Shown piece by piece: positions 1 through 7,483 of a stretch of DNA of 20,192 nt. Source of the stretch: Bacillota bacterium (GTDB lineage: Bacteria; Bacillota; Clostridia; Christensenellales; Aristaeellaceae); the NCBI GenBank assembly GCA_023411175.1, contig JAEYPB010000058.1, forward strand, positions 1 through 20,192. Direction: 5' to 3'. The notes below the pieces were generated by a model that was given only the letters and a program-made list of their open reading frames with translations, was not told where the DNA came from and did no database searches. The position numbers were made by a program, and so were the translations under genes. Numbering within the stretch: position 1 is the stretch's first letter; each line of letters opens with the position of its first letter.

Positions 1-6
1 TTCGTC

Positions 7-35
7 ACAGACATGCGCTATGATTATGGTATAAT
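7..35 (+). promoter_or_regulatory. Extended -10 promoter for the OmpR-type two-component operon
   Basis: A perfect TATAAT at 30-35 is directly preceded by TGG (27-29), giving an extended -10. CAGACA at 7-12 matches four of six -35 consensus bases with a 17-bp spacer. Transcription would start near 42, leaving a ~20-nt leader that contains only the ribosome binding site. Read from sequence; start site inferred. Confidence 0.7.
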
Positions 36-44
36 CGATCCACC

Positions 45-53
45 GGGAGGAGG
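45..53 (+). promoter_or_regulatory. Strong ribosome binding site fixing the start at 61
   Basis: GGGAGGAGG lies 7 nt before ATG 61. An in-frame ATG at 13 would place this site inside the coding region and upstream of the predicted transcript start, so 61 is preferred. Confidence 0.8.
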
Positions 54-60
54 TACGCCT

Positions 61-741
61 ATGCCGCTGATGCTGATCGCCGACGATCACCGACAGATCA
101 CTTCCGTTTTGGAACAGTACGCCGTCAAGGAGGGGTTTGAGGTCGTCGTCGCCGGGGACGGTCGACAGGCACTCGACCTTTTCAGCCTGCGCCATCCCGA
201 CGTGGTGCTGCTGGACGTGATGATGCCCATCGTGGACGGCTTCGAGGTGTGCCGCGAGATCCGCAAGACCTCCAGCACCCCCGTCATCATGATCACCGCC
301 AGGGGCGAGGATTTCGAGCGGATCATGGGCCTCGACATCGGTGCGGACGACTACATCGTCAAGCCTTTCTCACCGGGCGAGGTGATGGCGCGGGTGCGCG
401 CGATCATGCGCCGCGTCGCGCCCACCGAAGGGAAGAAGCCGCTCGTCCTCGACAACCTCTCGATCGACATGGATGATTACGCGGTCACCATCGGCGGGCA
501 AGGCGTTCCGCTGACCAAGAAGGAGATTGAGATCCTCTGGACGCTCGCTTCCAACCGGCAAAAGGTGTTCTCGCGGGACAACCTCCTGTCGAGCGTCTGG
601 GGCTACGATTATTTCGGCGACAGCCGGACCGTCGATTCCCACATCCGACGCCTTCGCGCCAAGCTGGACGCGTTTGACCACCCGAACTGGGACGTCAAGA
701 CCGTCTGGGGCGTCGGCTACAAATTTGAGGGCAATCCATGA
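61..741 (+). CDS. OmpR/PhoB-family response regulator
   Basis: A 226-aa cytoplasmic DNA-binding response regulator. The N-terminal receiver domain (about 1-115) has the acidic pair D8/D9, the predicted phosphoacceptor D52 in VVLLDVMMP, and the conserved Lys in DYIVKPFSP. The C-terminal half is a winged helix of the OmpR/PhoB type, with the signature TVDSHIRRLRAKLD and a VWGVGYKFEG end. Length is normal for the family. The start at 61 is set by GGGAGGAGG 7 nt upstream. Its stop overlaps the start of the sensor kinase by 4 nt (ATGA), so the two are translationally coupled and form one phosphorelay. The regulated genes cannot be told from sequence; the neighbouring transport operon converges on it and has its own regulators. 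Family assignment is secure, signal unknown. Confidence 0.95.
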   Translation: MPLMLIADDHRQITSVLEQYAVKEGFEVVVAGDGRQALDLFSLRHPDVVLLDVMMPIVDGFEVCREIRKTSSTPVIMITARGEDFERIMGLDIGADDYIVKPFSPGEVMARVRAIMRRVAPTEGKKPLVLDNLSIDMDDYAVTIGGQGVPLTKKEIEILWTLASNRQKVFSRDNLLSSVWGYDYFGDSRTVDSHIRRLRAKLDAFDHPNWDVKTVWGVGYKFEGNP

Positions 742-2165
742 AAAGCAAGATCGCAAGGCGGCTGCTCAAGTACTTCGGCACGGCGCTGATCCTCTTTGCG
801 CTGGTCATCGGCGGCGTGTTTGTCGTGCTCTTTCGGGAGAGCGCGGTAGCGATGAACCGCGACGCGCTGCGCCAGCGCGCGGAGGCGATGGCTTCGGCGC
901 TGTCCGGATACGCATCCGGCGAAACGGGCGCGATGGGCCGCCGCGCCGGCTACGGCGCGTACCTGAAGCTGCTGGATGAGATCGCGATGACCGATGTCTG
1001 GGTCGTCGATCGGGATCACAACCTGATCACCGCGGGCATGATGGGCAGCCAGTACAGCTACGGAGATCTTCCGGCCGATGCGGATGAAGTCGTCGCGCGG
1101 GTGTTCGTTGGTGAAACCACCTTCAGCGAAAGCTTCAGCGGGCTCTTTGACGCGCCGACAATTACCGTCGGCACGCCGATCGCTTCAAATGATGCGGTTG
1201 TAGCGGCTCTGCTACTGCACGCGCCCGCCAGCGGCGTCGATCAGGCGATGCGCCAGGGGCTGACGGCCATGGGCATCAGCCTTGCGGCGGCGCTCTTCCT
1301 GTCGGCGATCCTGGCGGCGCTGCTTTCGATAAAGTTCACCCGCCCGCTGGAGCGAATGGAAGAGGCCGCCGTAAGCCTTGCGGCCGGCGCGTACGGCAGC
1401 AAGACCGGCGTCACCCAGCAGGACGAAATCGGCAAGCTTGCCTCCGCGATCGACCAGCTGAGCGAAAAACTCCGGGATGCCGAGGGCGAGCGCGAAAAGC
1501 TGAACCAGCTCCGGCAGGCATTCATCGCCAACATCTCCCATGAGCTTCGAACGCCGGTGACGGTGCTGCGCGGCTCGCTGGAGGCGCTGTGCGACCGGGT
1601 GGTGGAGAAGCCGGAGCAGGTCGAAGAATACCACCGCCAGATGCTCGGCGAGACCATCGCGCTCGAACGGCTGGTCAACGACCTGATGGATCTGACGCGG
1701 CTGGAGAATGTCGATTTTCCGATAGAAATGCAGACGGTCGATCTGGGCGACGCGCTGGACGACGCGGTTCGATCCGCAAGAGGCATCGCCCGCGCGAAAG
1801 ACATCGAAATCCGGGTCGAACGCAGCGCACCAGTCGTCATCACCGGCGACTACGGCAGGCTGCGGCAGATGCTGCTCATCGTGCTGGACAACGCCGTCAA
1901 GTTCTCGCCGAAGGGCTCCGCGGTCGAAGTCAGACTGACGCCGGAGTTGGCGGCGATCCGGGACCACGGCCCGGGCATCCCGCCCGAAGACCTCCCCCAC
2001 ATCTTCGACCGCTTCTACCGGGCCTCCACCGCGCGGGATACGCAGGGCTCCGGGCTGGGCCTTGCGATTGCCAGGCGCATCGCGGAGCGGCACGGCGTCA
2101 AGATCGATGTGGAAAGCGCCCCGGGCTGGGGAACGGAGTTCCGATTCACGCTGCCGATTCGTTGA
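738..2165 (+). CDS. HAMP-domain sensor histidine kinase, partner of the OmpR-type regulator
   Basis: A 475-aa membrane sensor kinase. TM1 is about residues 13-33, followed by an extracytoplasmic sensor region of ~140 residues and TM2 about 177-199. HAMP follows, then HisKA with H268 in FIANISHELRTPVTVLRG. The ATPase domain shows the N box (VLDNAVKFSPKG), G1 (DHGPGIP), F box (IFDRFYRA) and G2 (GSGLGLAIARRIAERHG), so all catalytic boxes look intact. Its ATG overlaps the regulator's stop as ATGA, and it is therefore almost certainly the cognate kinase. The sensor region has no motif I recognise and the ligand is unknown. A long inverted repeat beginning about 110 nt after the stop acts as terminator. 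Confidence 0.95.
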   Translation: MKSKIARRLLKYFGTALILFALVIGGVFVVLFRESAVAMNRDALRQRAEAMASALSGYASGETGAMGRRAGYGAYLKLLDEIAMTDVWVVDRDHNLITAGMMGSQYSYGDLPADADEVVARVFVGETTFSESFSGLFDAPTITVGTPIASNDAVVAALLLHAPASGVDQAMRQGLTAMGISLAAALFLSAILAALLSIKFTRPLERMEEAAVSLAAGAYGSKTGVTQQDEIGKLASAIDQLSEKLRDAEGEREKLNQLRQAFIANISHELRTPVTVLRGSLEALCDRVVEKPEQVEEYHRQMLGETIALERLVNDLMDLTRLENVDFPIEMQTVDLGDALDDAVRSARGIARAKDIEIRVERSAPVVITGDYGRLRQMLLIVLDNAVKFSPKGSAVEVRLTPELAAIRDHGPGIPPEDLPHIFDRFYRASTARDTQGSGLGLAIARRIAERHGVKIDVESAPGWGTEFRFTLPIR

Positions 2166-2274
2166 ACCGGCGCAGGCAATGCCCCTTGGAAACCTGTTCA
2201 ATTCGGCGCGATACCCACCTTCCCCGCTCTTTTGCGCAGTTTTTCTGCGCCGCGCCACATCACCCATGCACAAA

Positions 2275-2318
2275 AATCCCCCGCCATGAATGCGACGCGC
2301 GGTTCATGGCGGGGGATT
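2275..2318. terminator. Bidirectional Rho-independent terminator between convergent operons
   Basis: A perfect 16-bp stem has arms 2275-2290 and 2303-2318 (core CCCCCGCCATGAA) and a 12-nt loop. A run of A at 2272-2276 gives the minus-strand transcript a U-tract overlapping the stem end. The plus-strand side is followed by the T-rich TTCTTCTTGATT. It sits 110 nt after the kinase stop and 11 nt from the dehydrogenase stop, so it probably serves both operons, more strongly the minus-strand one. Confidence 0.88.
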
Positions 2319-2329
2319 CTTCTTGATTC

Positions 2330-3400
2330 CTACGGCTTCAGCACAACCTTGATCGCGTTGCCGCTCTCCGCCATCCGGAACGCCTCGGCCCACTCGCCCA
2401 GCGGATAGACGTGGCTGACCACGCCCTTTGTCGGCAGCTTGCGCATCGTGATGCCATCGATCGTCGAGGGGTAGCAGTATGGGCTCAGCTGAGAACCGTA
2501 GATGACGATCTCCTTCGTATCCCCGATGATCGACCAGTCCACAGTGGCCGGGGCGCTGAACACCGAGAATTCCACGAAGCGGCCACCCTTGGCGATCATC
2601 TCCAGGCCCTGCCCGACCGAGCTTGGATGCCCAGTCACCTCGATGTACACGTCGCAGCCGTAGCCATCCGTTTCATCCAGCACCCGCCGGATCGCGTTGG
2701 TCTTGCCGGGATTGAGCACTTCGTCCGCGCCGAACTCCTTCGCCTTCTCCAGGCGCATGTCGTTCATGTCCAGCACGATCAGCTTCTTCGGGTTGCGCTG
2801 TTTGATCGCGCCGATCATGCCAAGCCCCAGCGTGCCCGCGCCGGACAGTACCACCACGTCGTCGCAGGTGATGCGCCCCTGGCGCACGCCGCGCAGCGAG
2901 CAGGCATAGGGCTCGATCAGGACGGCCTCCTCCATCGGCAATTCCTTGGGGACCCTGTAGTTGCGGGCGTTCTTCGGAAGCAGCACGTATTCCGCCATGC
3001 CGCCATTCAGGTAATGCTTGAAGCCGTACACGTTGTGGGGCGCGCACAGCCAGTACTCTCCCTCTTTGCAGTAGCGGCACTCGCCACAGGGCACGATCTG
3101 CTCGGTCACAAGCCGGTCGCCAACCGCAAAGCCGCCCTCTGCGCCGTCGCCCATCGCGGCGATCTCGCCGAGGAACTCGTGCCCCGGCGTAAACGGAGGT
3201 TCGCAGTATCCCGGCATGCCGTCTCCGCCCCAGAAGCGCGCGGCTTTATGGGTCGCCTTGACGTCGCCCGCGCAGATGCCGCAGGCCTCAACCTTCAGCA
3301 GGATCTCCCCCAATCCGGGAACCGGCACAGCAACCTCGTCCAGCGAATATTGGCCCTGCGCGTGCGCCACCAACGCTTTCATCGTCTTGGGAATCAACAT
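2330..3400 (-). CDS. Zinc-dependent polyol dehydrogenase (MDR family, erythritol/L-threitol dehydrogenase-like)
   Basis: A 356-aa medium-chain dehydrogenase predicted to oxidise a sugar alcohol. Catalytic zinc ligands are C40, H74/E75 (GHE) and E163 (IEPYACS). The structural zinc site is C105, C108, C111 and C119. The Rossmann loop is GAGTLGLG (187-194), and D211 at the end of beta-2 suggests NAD(H) preference. Segments such as ARFWG, EQIVPC, YGFK, VDWSIIGDTKE and SPYCYP resemble my recollection of the erythritol/L-threitol dehydrogenase (EltD) group more than sorbitol or threonine dehydrogenases; that is recall, not a search. The start at 3400 is chosen because AAAGGTGG lies 6 nt upstream; an in-frame ATG at 3451 would overlap the previous gene. 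It is last in the transporter operon, 40 nt after the small membrane protein, so its substrate is probably the imported compound. Confidence 0.9.
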   Translation of the reverse strand: MLIPKTMKALVAHAQGQYSLDEVAVPVPGLGEILLKVEACGICAGDVKATHKAARFWGGDGMPGYCEPPFTPGHEFLGEIAAMGDGAEGGFAVGDRLVTEQIVPCGECRYCKEGEYWLCAPHNVYGFKHYLNGGMAEYVLLPKNARNYRVPKELPMEEAVLIEPYACSLRGVRQGRITCDDVVVLSGAGTLGLGMIGAIKQRNPKKLIVLDMNDMRLEKAKEFGADEVLNPGKTNAIRRVLDETDGYGCDVYIEVTGHPSSVGQGLEMIAKGGRFVEFSVFSAPATVDWSIIGDTKEIVIYGSQLSPYCYPSTIDGITMRKLPTKGVVSHVYPLGEWAEAFRMAESGNAIKVVLKP

Positions 3401-3440
3401 ATTGTGCCACCTTTCGCGCATCCGCTTTCGTTTGCCCGCG

Positions 3441-3725
3441 TTACTCTTCAATCATTTTGGCTTTTGTCACGATCTTCCACCCCAAGTACGCCGCCCAGGG
3501 TGCGAGCGCTACAAGAAGCGCCATACCGACGGGCGTCTCCTTGCCCATGATATAATAGCCCGCGAAGTAGATGAACAGCACCCCCAGCCCCCACCCCACG
3601 AGCATCCTCAACGGTTTCAGCCACCACCCGTCGGGCAGAAGGCGGGTCAGCAGGGCCGCGGCCATTTTGTTGATGAGGAATGCGCCGACGACCGCGACCG
3701 CCAGCACCACCACGGACAAGCTCAT
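3441..3725 (-). CDS. Small integral membrane protein, unknown function
   Basis: A 94-aa very hydrophobic protein with about three membrane segments (near 3-25, 37-57 and 66-86) and a short charged tail (KAKMIEE). No family is recognised. The start is well supported: GGGAGGA lies 7 nt before ATG 3725. It follows the ~190-aa membrane protein by 15 nt and precedes the dehydrogenase by 40 nt, inside the transporter operon. Some polyol/glycerol ABC operons (rhizobial glpSTPQUV) also carry a small membrane protein (GlpU), but I see no sequence resemblance, so the analogy is positional only. It could be an accessory transporter subunit, a channel, or unrelated. Confidence 0.8.
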   Translation of the reverse strand: MSLSVVVLAVAVVGAFLINKMAAALLTRLLPDGWWLKPLRMLVGWGLGVLFIYFAGYYIMGKETPVGMALLVALAPWAAYLGWKIVTKAKMIEE

Positions 3726-3740
3726 AGCAAAATCCTCCCG

Positions 3741-4313
3741 TCATCCGAATATCGTTCCCAGCAGCAGCCAGGCGCTGCTGGCGAGGAAGCAGCCGAGGCC
3801 CACCGCCGCGCTGCGCACGCTGGACGCGCCCTCCCGATGGTAGAGGATCAGCGCCATGTACGCCGCGAAGAAGAGCTGCAGGCCGAACAGGCATATTTGC
3901 TCCAGCACGGCGTAGGGCGCCGCGGGCAGAAGCGGCCGAAGCGCAAAGAGCGCCGCGGTGTACGCCGCCTCCAAGAGGGCGTACAGCCCATTCAGCGGCA
4001 GCACCCTCCGGGTAGCCCCGGCGAGGGACAGGCGCTGTCCGCCCGCCCAGAGAACCAGAAAATTCCGGGCGAAGTTTAAAAGCATCGAGAACCCGCACAC
4101 CAGCGCCGCTCCGCCCAGGTACAGCGCCGCACCGGCCGCGTCCGCCTTGCGGCCGGGCGCCGGGTCCAGAAGTCCGGTGACCGTCAGCACGATCAGCATC
4201 GGGATCTGGCACAAAAACCACAGGGCGAAGGGCTGCGATGCAAACGCATCCTCGTCCATCGCGCGAACCGGGTGCGCGAGCAGCCGCCAAATCAGCCGAA
4301 AACCCGCCCTCAT
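3741..4313 (-). CDS. Multi-pass membrane protein, possibly YIP1-like
   Basis: A 190-aa membrane protein with about five hydrophobic segments (near 29-50, 62-84, 88-100, 110-132, 140-160 and a C-terminal helix 167-188; exact count uncertain). The N-terminus, an amphipathic stretch with LLAHPVRAMDED before the first membrane helix, resembles the start of bacterial YIP1-family proteins found near sugar transporters. This is a weak recollection-based suggestion. ATG 4313 overlaps the stop of the upstream ATPase gene (ATGA), indicating translational coupling, and the next membrane protein starts 15 nt after its stop. Co-expression with the ABC transporter is therefore very likely, though its role is unknown. 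Confidence 0.8.
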   Translation of the reverse strand: MRAGFRLIWRLLAHPVRAMDEDAFASQPFALWFLCQIPMLIVLTVTGLLDPAPGRKADAAGAALYLGGAALVCGFSMLLNFARNFLVLWAGGQRLSLAGATRRVLPLNGLYALLEAAYTAALFALRPLLPAAPYAVLEQICLFGLQLFFAAYMALILYHREGASSVRSAAVGLGCFLASSAWLLLGTIFG

Positions 4314-5434
4314 GACGCCGCGCGAATCCGCTCGCCGGTGTCCGGGTCAAACAGGTGCGTCCGTTCGGCGTTGAACTTCAGCCGGACCAGGTCGCCCCGC
4401 TCAAAGTAGATGGGCTCGACGGTTGTCAGGTTGAGGAGGCTATCCCCCACCCGGACGCCCACGCGCCGCTCGTCGCCCAGGTTTTCATACACCGCCACCG
4501 GAATGGGCGTGCCCGGGTCGTCCTCTCCGCGCTCGAGGATCACATCCACCGGCCGGACGCCCAGCGTCAGCCGCATACCGGCGCGCACCACCGATTCATA
4601 CCGCTCCGGCACACCGATTCTCAGATTGCTGCCGGGGAAGGTGAACACATAGCCACCGGGGCTCTTGTCGATGACCGCGCCGAGCAGGTTCATCGGCGGC
4701 TCCCCGATGAACCCCGCGACGAAGACATTCGCCGGGTTATCGTAGACCTCCAGCGGCGTGCCAATCTGCTGCAGCCTGCCCTGATCCATGATCACGATGC
4801 GGTCCGCCAGGCTCATGGCCTCCATTTGGTCGTGGGTGACGATGATGGTGGTGCACTTGATTTCGTGGTGCATGCGCTTGATCTGGTAGCGCAGCTGCTG
4901 GCGCATCTTACCGTCCAGGTGGGACAGCGGCTCGTCCAGCAAGAGAAGGCCGGGCCTGCGGACGATGGCGCGCGCGATGTTCACCCGCTGCTTCTGCCCG
5001 CCGGAGAGCGCCAGCGGCTTCATGTCCAGAAGGTCCCGCACCTCCAATAGCGGCGCAATCCGGTCGATGGCCTTGCGGATCTCGTCCGGCGGCACATTCT
5101 TGGCCCTGAGGTTGAACGCCAGGTTGTCGTACACCGTCAGCGGCGGATACAGCGCATAGTCCTCAAAGGCCAGCCCGATGTTCCGGTCCTTGGGCAGGAG
5201 GTTGTTGATGCGCACGTCGCCGATGAACATCTCGCCCGCCGTGACCGTCTCGAGGCCTGCGACCATGCGAAGCGTGGTGGATTTTCCGCAGCCCGACGGC
5301 CCCAGTATGCCGACAAACTCTCCGTCCTGACAGGTGAACGACAGGTCGTTCACGGCGTAGTCGTTCTGCTTCCAGCGGGCTTTTCCGGTGTTGTCGTAGC
5401 GCTTGAACACGTTTTTCAGCGTCAGTTGAGCCAT
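4310..5434 (-). CDS. MalK/UgpC-like ABC transporter ATPase (second of a pair)
   Basis: A 374-aa carbohydrate importer ATPase. Walker A is GPSGCGKS (45-52), the signature LSGGQKQR begins at 143, Walker B is LLLLDE (163-168), and the switch His is H201 in VTHDQMEAMSLADR. The C-terminal ~130 residues look like the MalK-type TOBE/OB region. The Q-loop position is Glu (E91 in LAFEDYALYPPL) rather than Gln. Residues 15-27 are a short insertion relative to its neighbour. The start at 5434 is fixed by AAGGAGGT 8 nt upstream and by the TGATG overlap with the preceding ATPase stop; an open frame continues farther upstream only as a shadow of that gene. It probably forms a heterodimer with the neighbouring ATPase to drive the two permeases. 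Confidence 0.93.
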   Translation of the reverse strand: MAQLTLKNVFKRYDNTGKARWKQNDYAVNDLSFTCQDGEFVGILGPSGCGKSTTLRMVAGLETVTAGEMFIGDVRINNLLPKDRNIGLAFEDYALYPPLTVYDNLAFNLRAKNVPPDEIRKAIDRIAPLLEVRDLLDMKPLALSGGQKQRVNIARAIVRRPGLLLLDEPLSHLDGKMRQQLRYQIKRMHHEIKCTTIIVTHDQMEAMSLADRIVIMDQGRLQQIGTPLEVYDNPANVFVAGFIGEPPMNLLGAVIDKSPGGYVFTFPGSNLRIGVPERYESVVRAGMRLTLGVRPVDVILERGEDDPGTPIPVAVYENLGDERRVGVRVGDSLLNLTTVEPIYFERGDLVRLKFNAERTHLFDPDTGERIRAAS

Positions 5435-6588
5435 CAGACGCGACCTCCTTTTGCCTGGCCCGCGTATTGGGTCACGCCTTCCACGTCGTGACGGGTGATG
5501 AACTTTTGATCCGCCCGGTTGAAGTAGAGCACGCTGTGCGTGTTCCATCGGATGTAGACTTTCTGATCCAGGAGCGCGCGCGTATCGTTGGGCGCCACAA
5601 GGCGGATCAGCCGCCCGCCCATCGAGACGGTCATGACCACCTTGTTGCCGATGGGTTCGTTGGCGTAGACCGTGCCCTGCAGGCAATCGGGCATGGGGTC
5701 GAAGGAAAAGCGGATGTCGCCGCCCCGGATCGCCACGTTCAGTTCGGCATCCGGCGCGCCATCCAGCGCCTTTTTCACGTCCGCTTCCACCGGGAAGGCC
5801 AGGCCGATGTCCGTATGGATCGTGCCCACTCCGCCCTCCACCGCGTATTCGGCCGGCAGGATGTTGATCTCCGGTTCGCCAAACAGCTTCGCGACGAACT
5901 CGCTGCCAGGGGTATAGTACATCTCAAGCGCGGTGCCCAGCTGCACAAGCTTTCCCTGGTCCAATACGGCGATGCGGTCGGCCAGGCTCATGGCTTCCAT
6001 GTAGTCGTGGGTCACGTAGATGGTGGTTGTGTTGAATTCCGACTGCATTTCCTTGAGTTCGGCGCGCATGGTGTGCTTGAGTTTTGCGTCCAGATGCGCC
6101 AGCGGCTCGTCCATCAGGAACACGTTGGGCTCGCGAACCAGACACCGGCCGATGGCGACGCGCTGGCGCTGGCCGTTGGACAGCTGGCTCGGCTTGCGCT
6201 CGTACAGCTGGTCGATTTTCATCAGCTTCGCCACCTTGTCAATGGCGCGGCGGATGGACACCTCGTCCTTCCGATAGAGGCGCGAGCGCAGCGGAGAGGC
6301 GATGTTGTCGTACACGCTCAGGTGCGGATAGAGCGCGTAGTTTTCAAAGACCATCGACACATTGCGGTTTGCCGGCTCCACCAGATTGACGATCTTGTCG
6401 CCCATCTTGATGAGGCCCTCCTGGGGAAACTCGACGCCCGCGATGCACTTGAGCGTCGTCGTCTTGCCCGCGCCGGCCGGCCCGAACAGCACGAGGAACT
6501 CGTTGTCCTTCACGCTGAGAGACAAGCCGTCGATGGCTGTCTTTTTGTCATAGCGCTTGGTCACGCCGATCATTTCAATGCTCGCCAT
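5434..6588 (-). CDS. MalK/UgpC-like ABC transporter ATPase (first of a pair)
   Basis: A 384-aa carbohydrate importer ATPase. Walker A is GPAGAGKT (36-43), the signature is LSNGQRQR (136-143, Asn for the first Gly), Walker B is VFLMDE (156-161) and the switch His is H194 in YVTHDYMEAMSLADR. As in the sister ATPase, the Q-loop Gln is Glu (E82 in MVFENYALYPHL). The C-terminal region is of the MalK type. The start lies 4 nt after the MalG-like permease stop, with AGGGGTAGG as a moderate ribosome binding site. The stop overlaps the next ATPase start by one base (TGATG). Having two dedicated ATPases is unusual for Bacillota sugar importers, many of which share one MsmX-type ATPase. Confidence 0.93.
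   Translation of the reverse strand: MASIEMIGVTKRYDKKTAIDGLSLSVKDNEFLVLFGPAGAGKTTTLKCIAGVEFPQEGLIKMGDKIVNLVEPANRNVSMVFENYALYPHLSVYDNIASPLRSRLYRKDEVSIRRAIDKVAKLMKIDQLYERKPSQLSNGQRQRVAIGRCLVREPNVFLMDEPLAHLDAKLKHTMRAELKEMQSEFNTTTIYVTHDYMEAMSLADRIAVLDQGKLVQLGTALEMYYTPGSEFVAKLFGEPEINILPAEYAVEGGVGTIHTDIGLAFPVEADVKKALDGAPDAELNVAIRGGDIRFSFDPMPDCLQGTVYANEPIGNKVVMTVSMGGRLIRLVAPNDTRALLDQKVYIRWNTHSVLYFNRADQKFITRHDVEGVTQYAGQAKGGRV
5443..5450 (-). promoter_or_regulatory. Ribosome binding site deciding the start of the second ATPase
   Basis: AAGGAGGT on the minus strand, inside the end of the upstream ATPase gene and 8 nt before ATG 5434. It sets the N-terminus as MAQLTLKNVF and rules out the long upstream extension of that frame. 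Confidence 0.8.
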
Positions 6589-6592
6589 ATGC

Positions 6593-7462
6593 CTACCCCT
6601 TTACAGCGCCAAAGCTCAGGCCGCGCACCAAGTGCTTCTGAATGAACAGCGCGGCGATGATCTCCGGCGTGATGGCCACCAGCGCCGCCACGGCTACCTG
6701 CCCGTAGTGAACCGAATCGGAAGCGATGTAGCGCAGCGACGTAATCGTAATCGTCTGGATGCTGAAGCCCGACAGGATCAGCGGGAAGGTGAAGCTGTTC
6801 CACGCGAAGATGAACGCCAGAAGGCCGGAAGCCACCAGGCCGGGCTTGATCAGCGGAAGCAGGATCTTCAGGAAGATCTCCCACCAGCGGTAGCCGTCCA
6901 GCTGCGCCGCCTGTTCGATCTCCACGGAGATGTCCTCAAAGTAACCGCGCACCACCCAGATGAGAAGCGGCATGGTGATCAGCTGGTAAACCCAGATCAG
7001 CCCGAAGTAGGTGTCGTACAGGCCGACCTGCTGGAAGATCAGGAACACCGGCAGGATGACCAGGATTTCCGGCGCGAACTTGAACGACAGGATCTGAAAG
7101 GCGATGTCTTCTTTGTTCTTGAAGTTGTACCGGGCAAGCCCGTACGCCGCCGGCACGCCGGCCACGATGGTCAATAGCACGGCCCCGCCGGCCACCACCA
7201 GGTTTTGCCAGAACGCCTTGATGTAGTCCGTTCCCACCAGCACCGCTTCGTAGTTGCTCATCGTCGGCGTGAAATTGAACACCGTGGTGTACATCTCCGC
7301 GTCGGATTTGAAGGTGCATACGATCATCCACAGGATCGGGAACAGCGCAAAAGTTGCGAAAACGAGTAGCGCCAGGTTTCGGCCGATGAAGGACAGCGCG
7401 GCGTTCATCCTGCGAAAGGATTGTCTGCCCTGCGCCTTTTCCATATGAATGTTCTGATCCAT
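6593..7462 (-). CDS. MalG-like carbohydrate ABC transporter permease
   Basis: A 289-aa inner-membrane permease with six predicted membrane helices, the first near 29-50. The EAA loop that contacts the ATPase is at about 183-207 (EQAAQLDGYRWWEIFLKILL), and the C-terminus LVRGLSFGAVKG is typical of the MalG-type partner. Start at 7462 follows a GGGGGAG-type ribosome binding site; an in-frame ATG 18 nt downstream is a less likely alternative. It follows the MalF-like permease by 21 nt and precedes the first ATPase by 4 nt. Together with the other permease it forms the membrane channel of the importer. Confidence 0.94.
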   Translation of the reverse strand: MDQNIHMEKAQGRQSFRRMNAALSFIGRNLALLVFATFALFPILWMIVCTFKSDAEMYTTVFNFTPTMSNYEAVLVGTDYIKAFWQNLVVAGGAVLLTIVAGVPAAYGLARYNFKNKEDIAFQILSFKFAPEILVILPVFLIFQQVGLYDTYFGLIWVYQLITMPLLIWVVRGYFEDISVEIEQAAQLDGYRWWEIFLKILLPLIKPGLVASGLLAFIFAWNSFTFPLILSGFSIQTITITSLRYIASDSVHYGQVAVAALVAITPEIIAALFIQKHLVRGLSFGAVKG

Positions 7463-7483
7463 CGCTCGTCTCCCCCTTTTACG

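Noticed and set aside
2234..2250. Small GCGCAG-TTTTT-CTGCGC hairpin upstream of the main terminator
   Set aside because: A 6-bp stem without a following U-tract. It may add structure to the kinase 3' end but cannot be claimed as a separate terminator next to the 16-bp stem at 2275-2318.
5437..5686. N-terminal extension of the second ATPase giving a 458-aa protein
   Set aside because: The extra 84 residues overlap the upstream ATPase in another frame and do not look like any ATPase N-terminus; AAGGAGGT before ATG 5434 gives the standard start.
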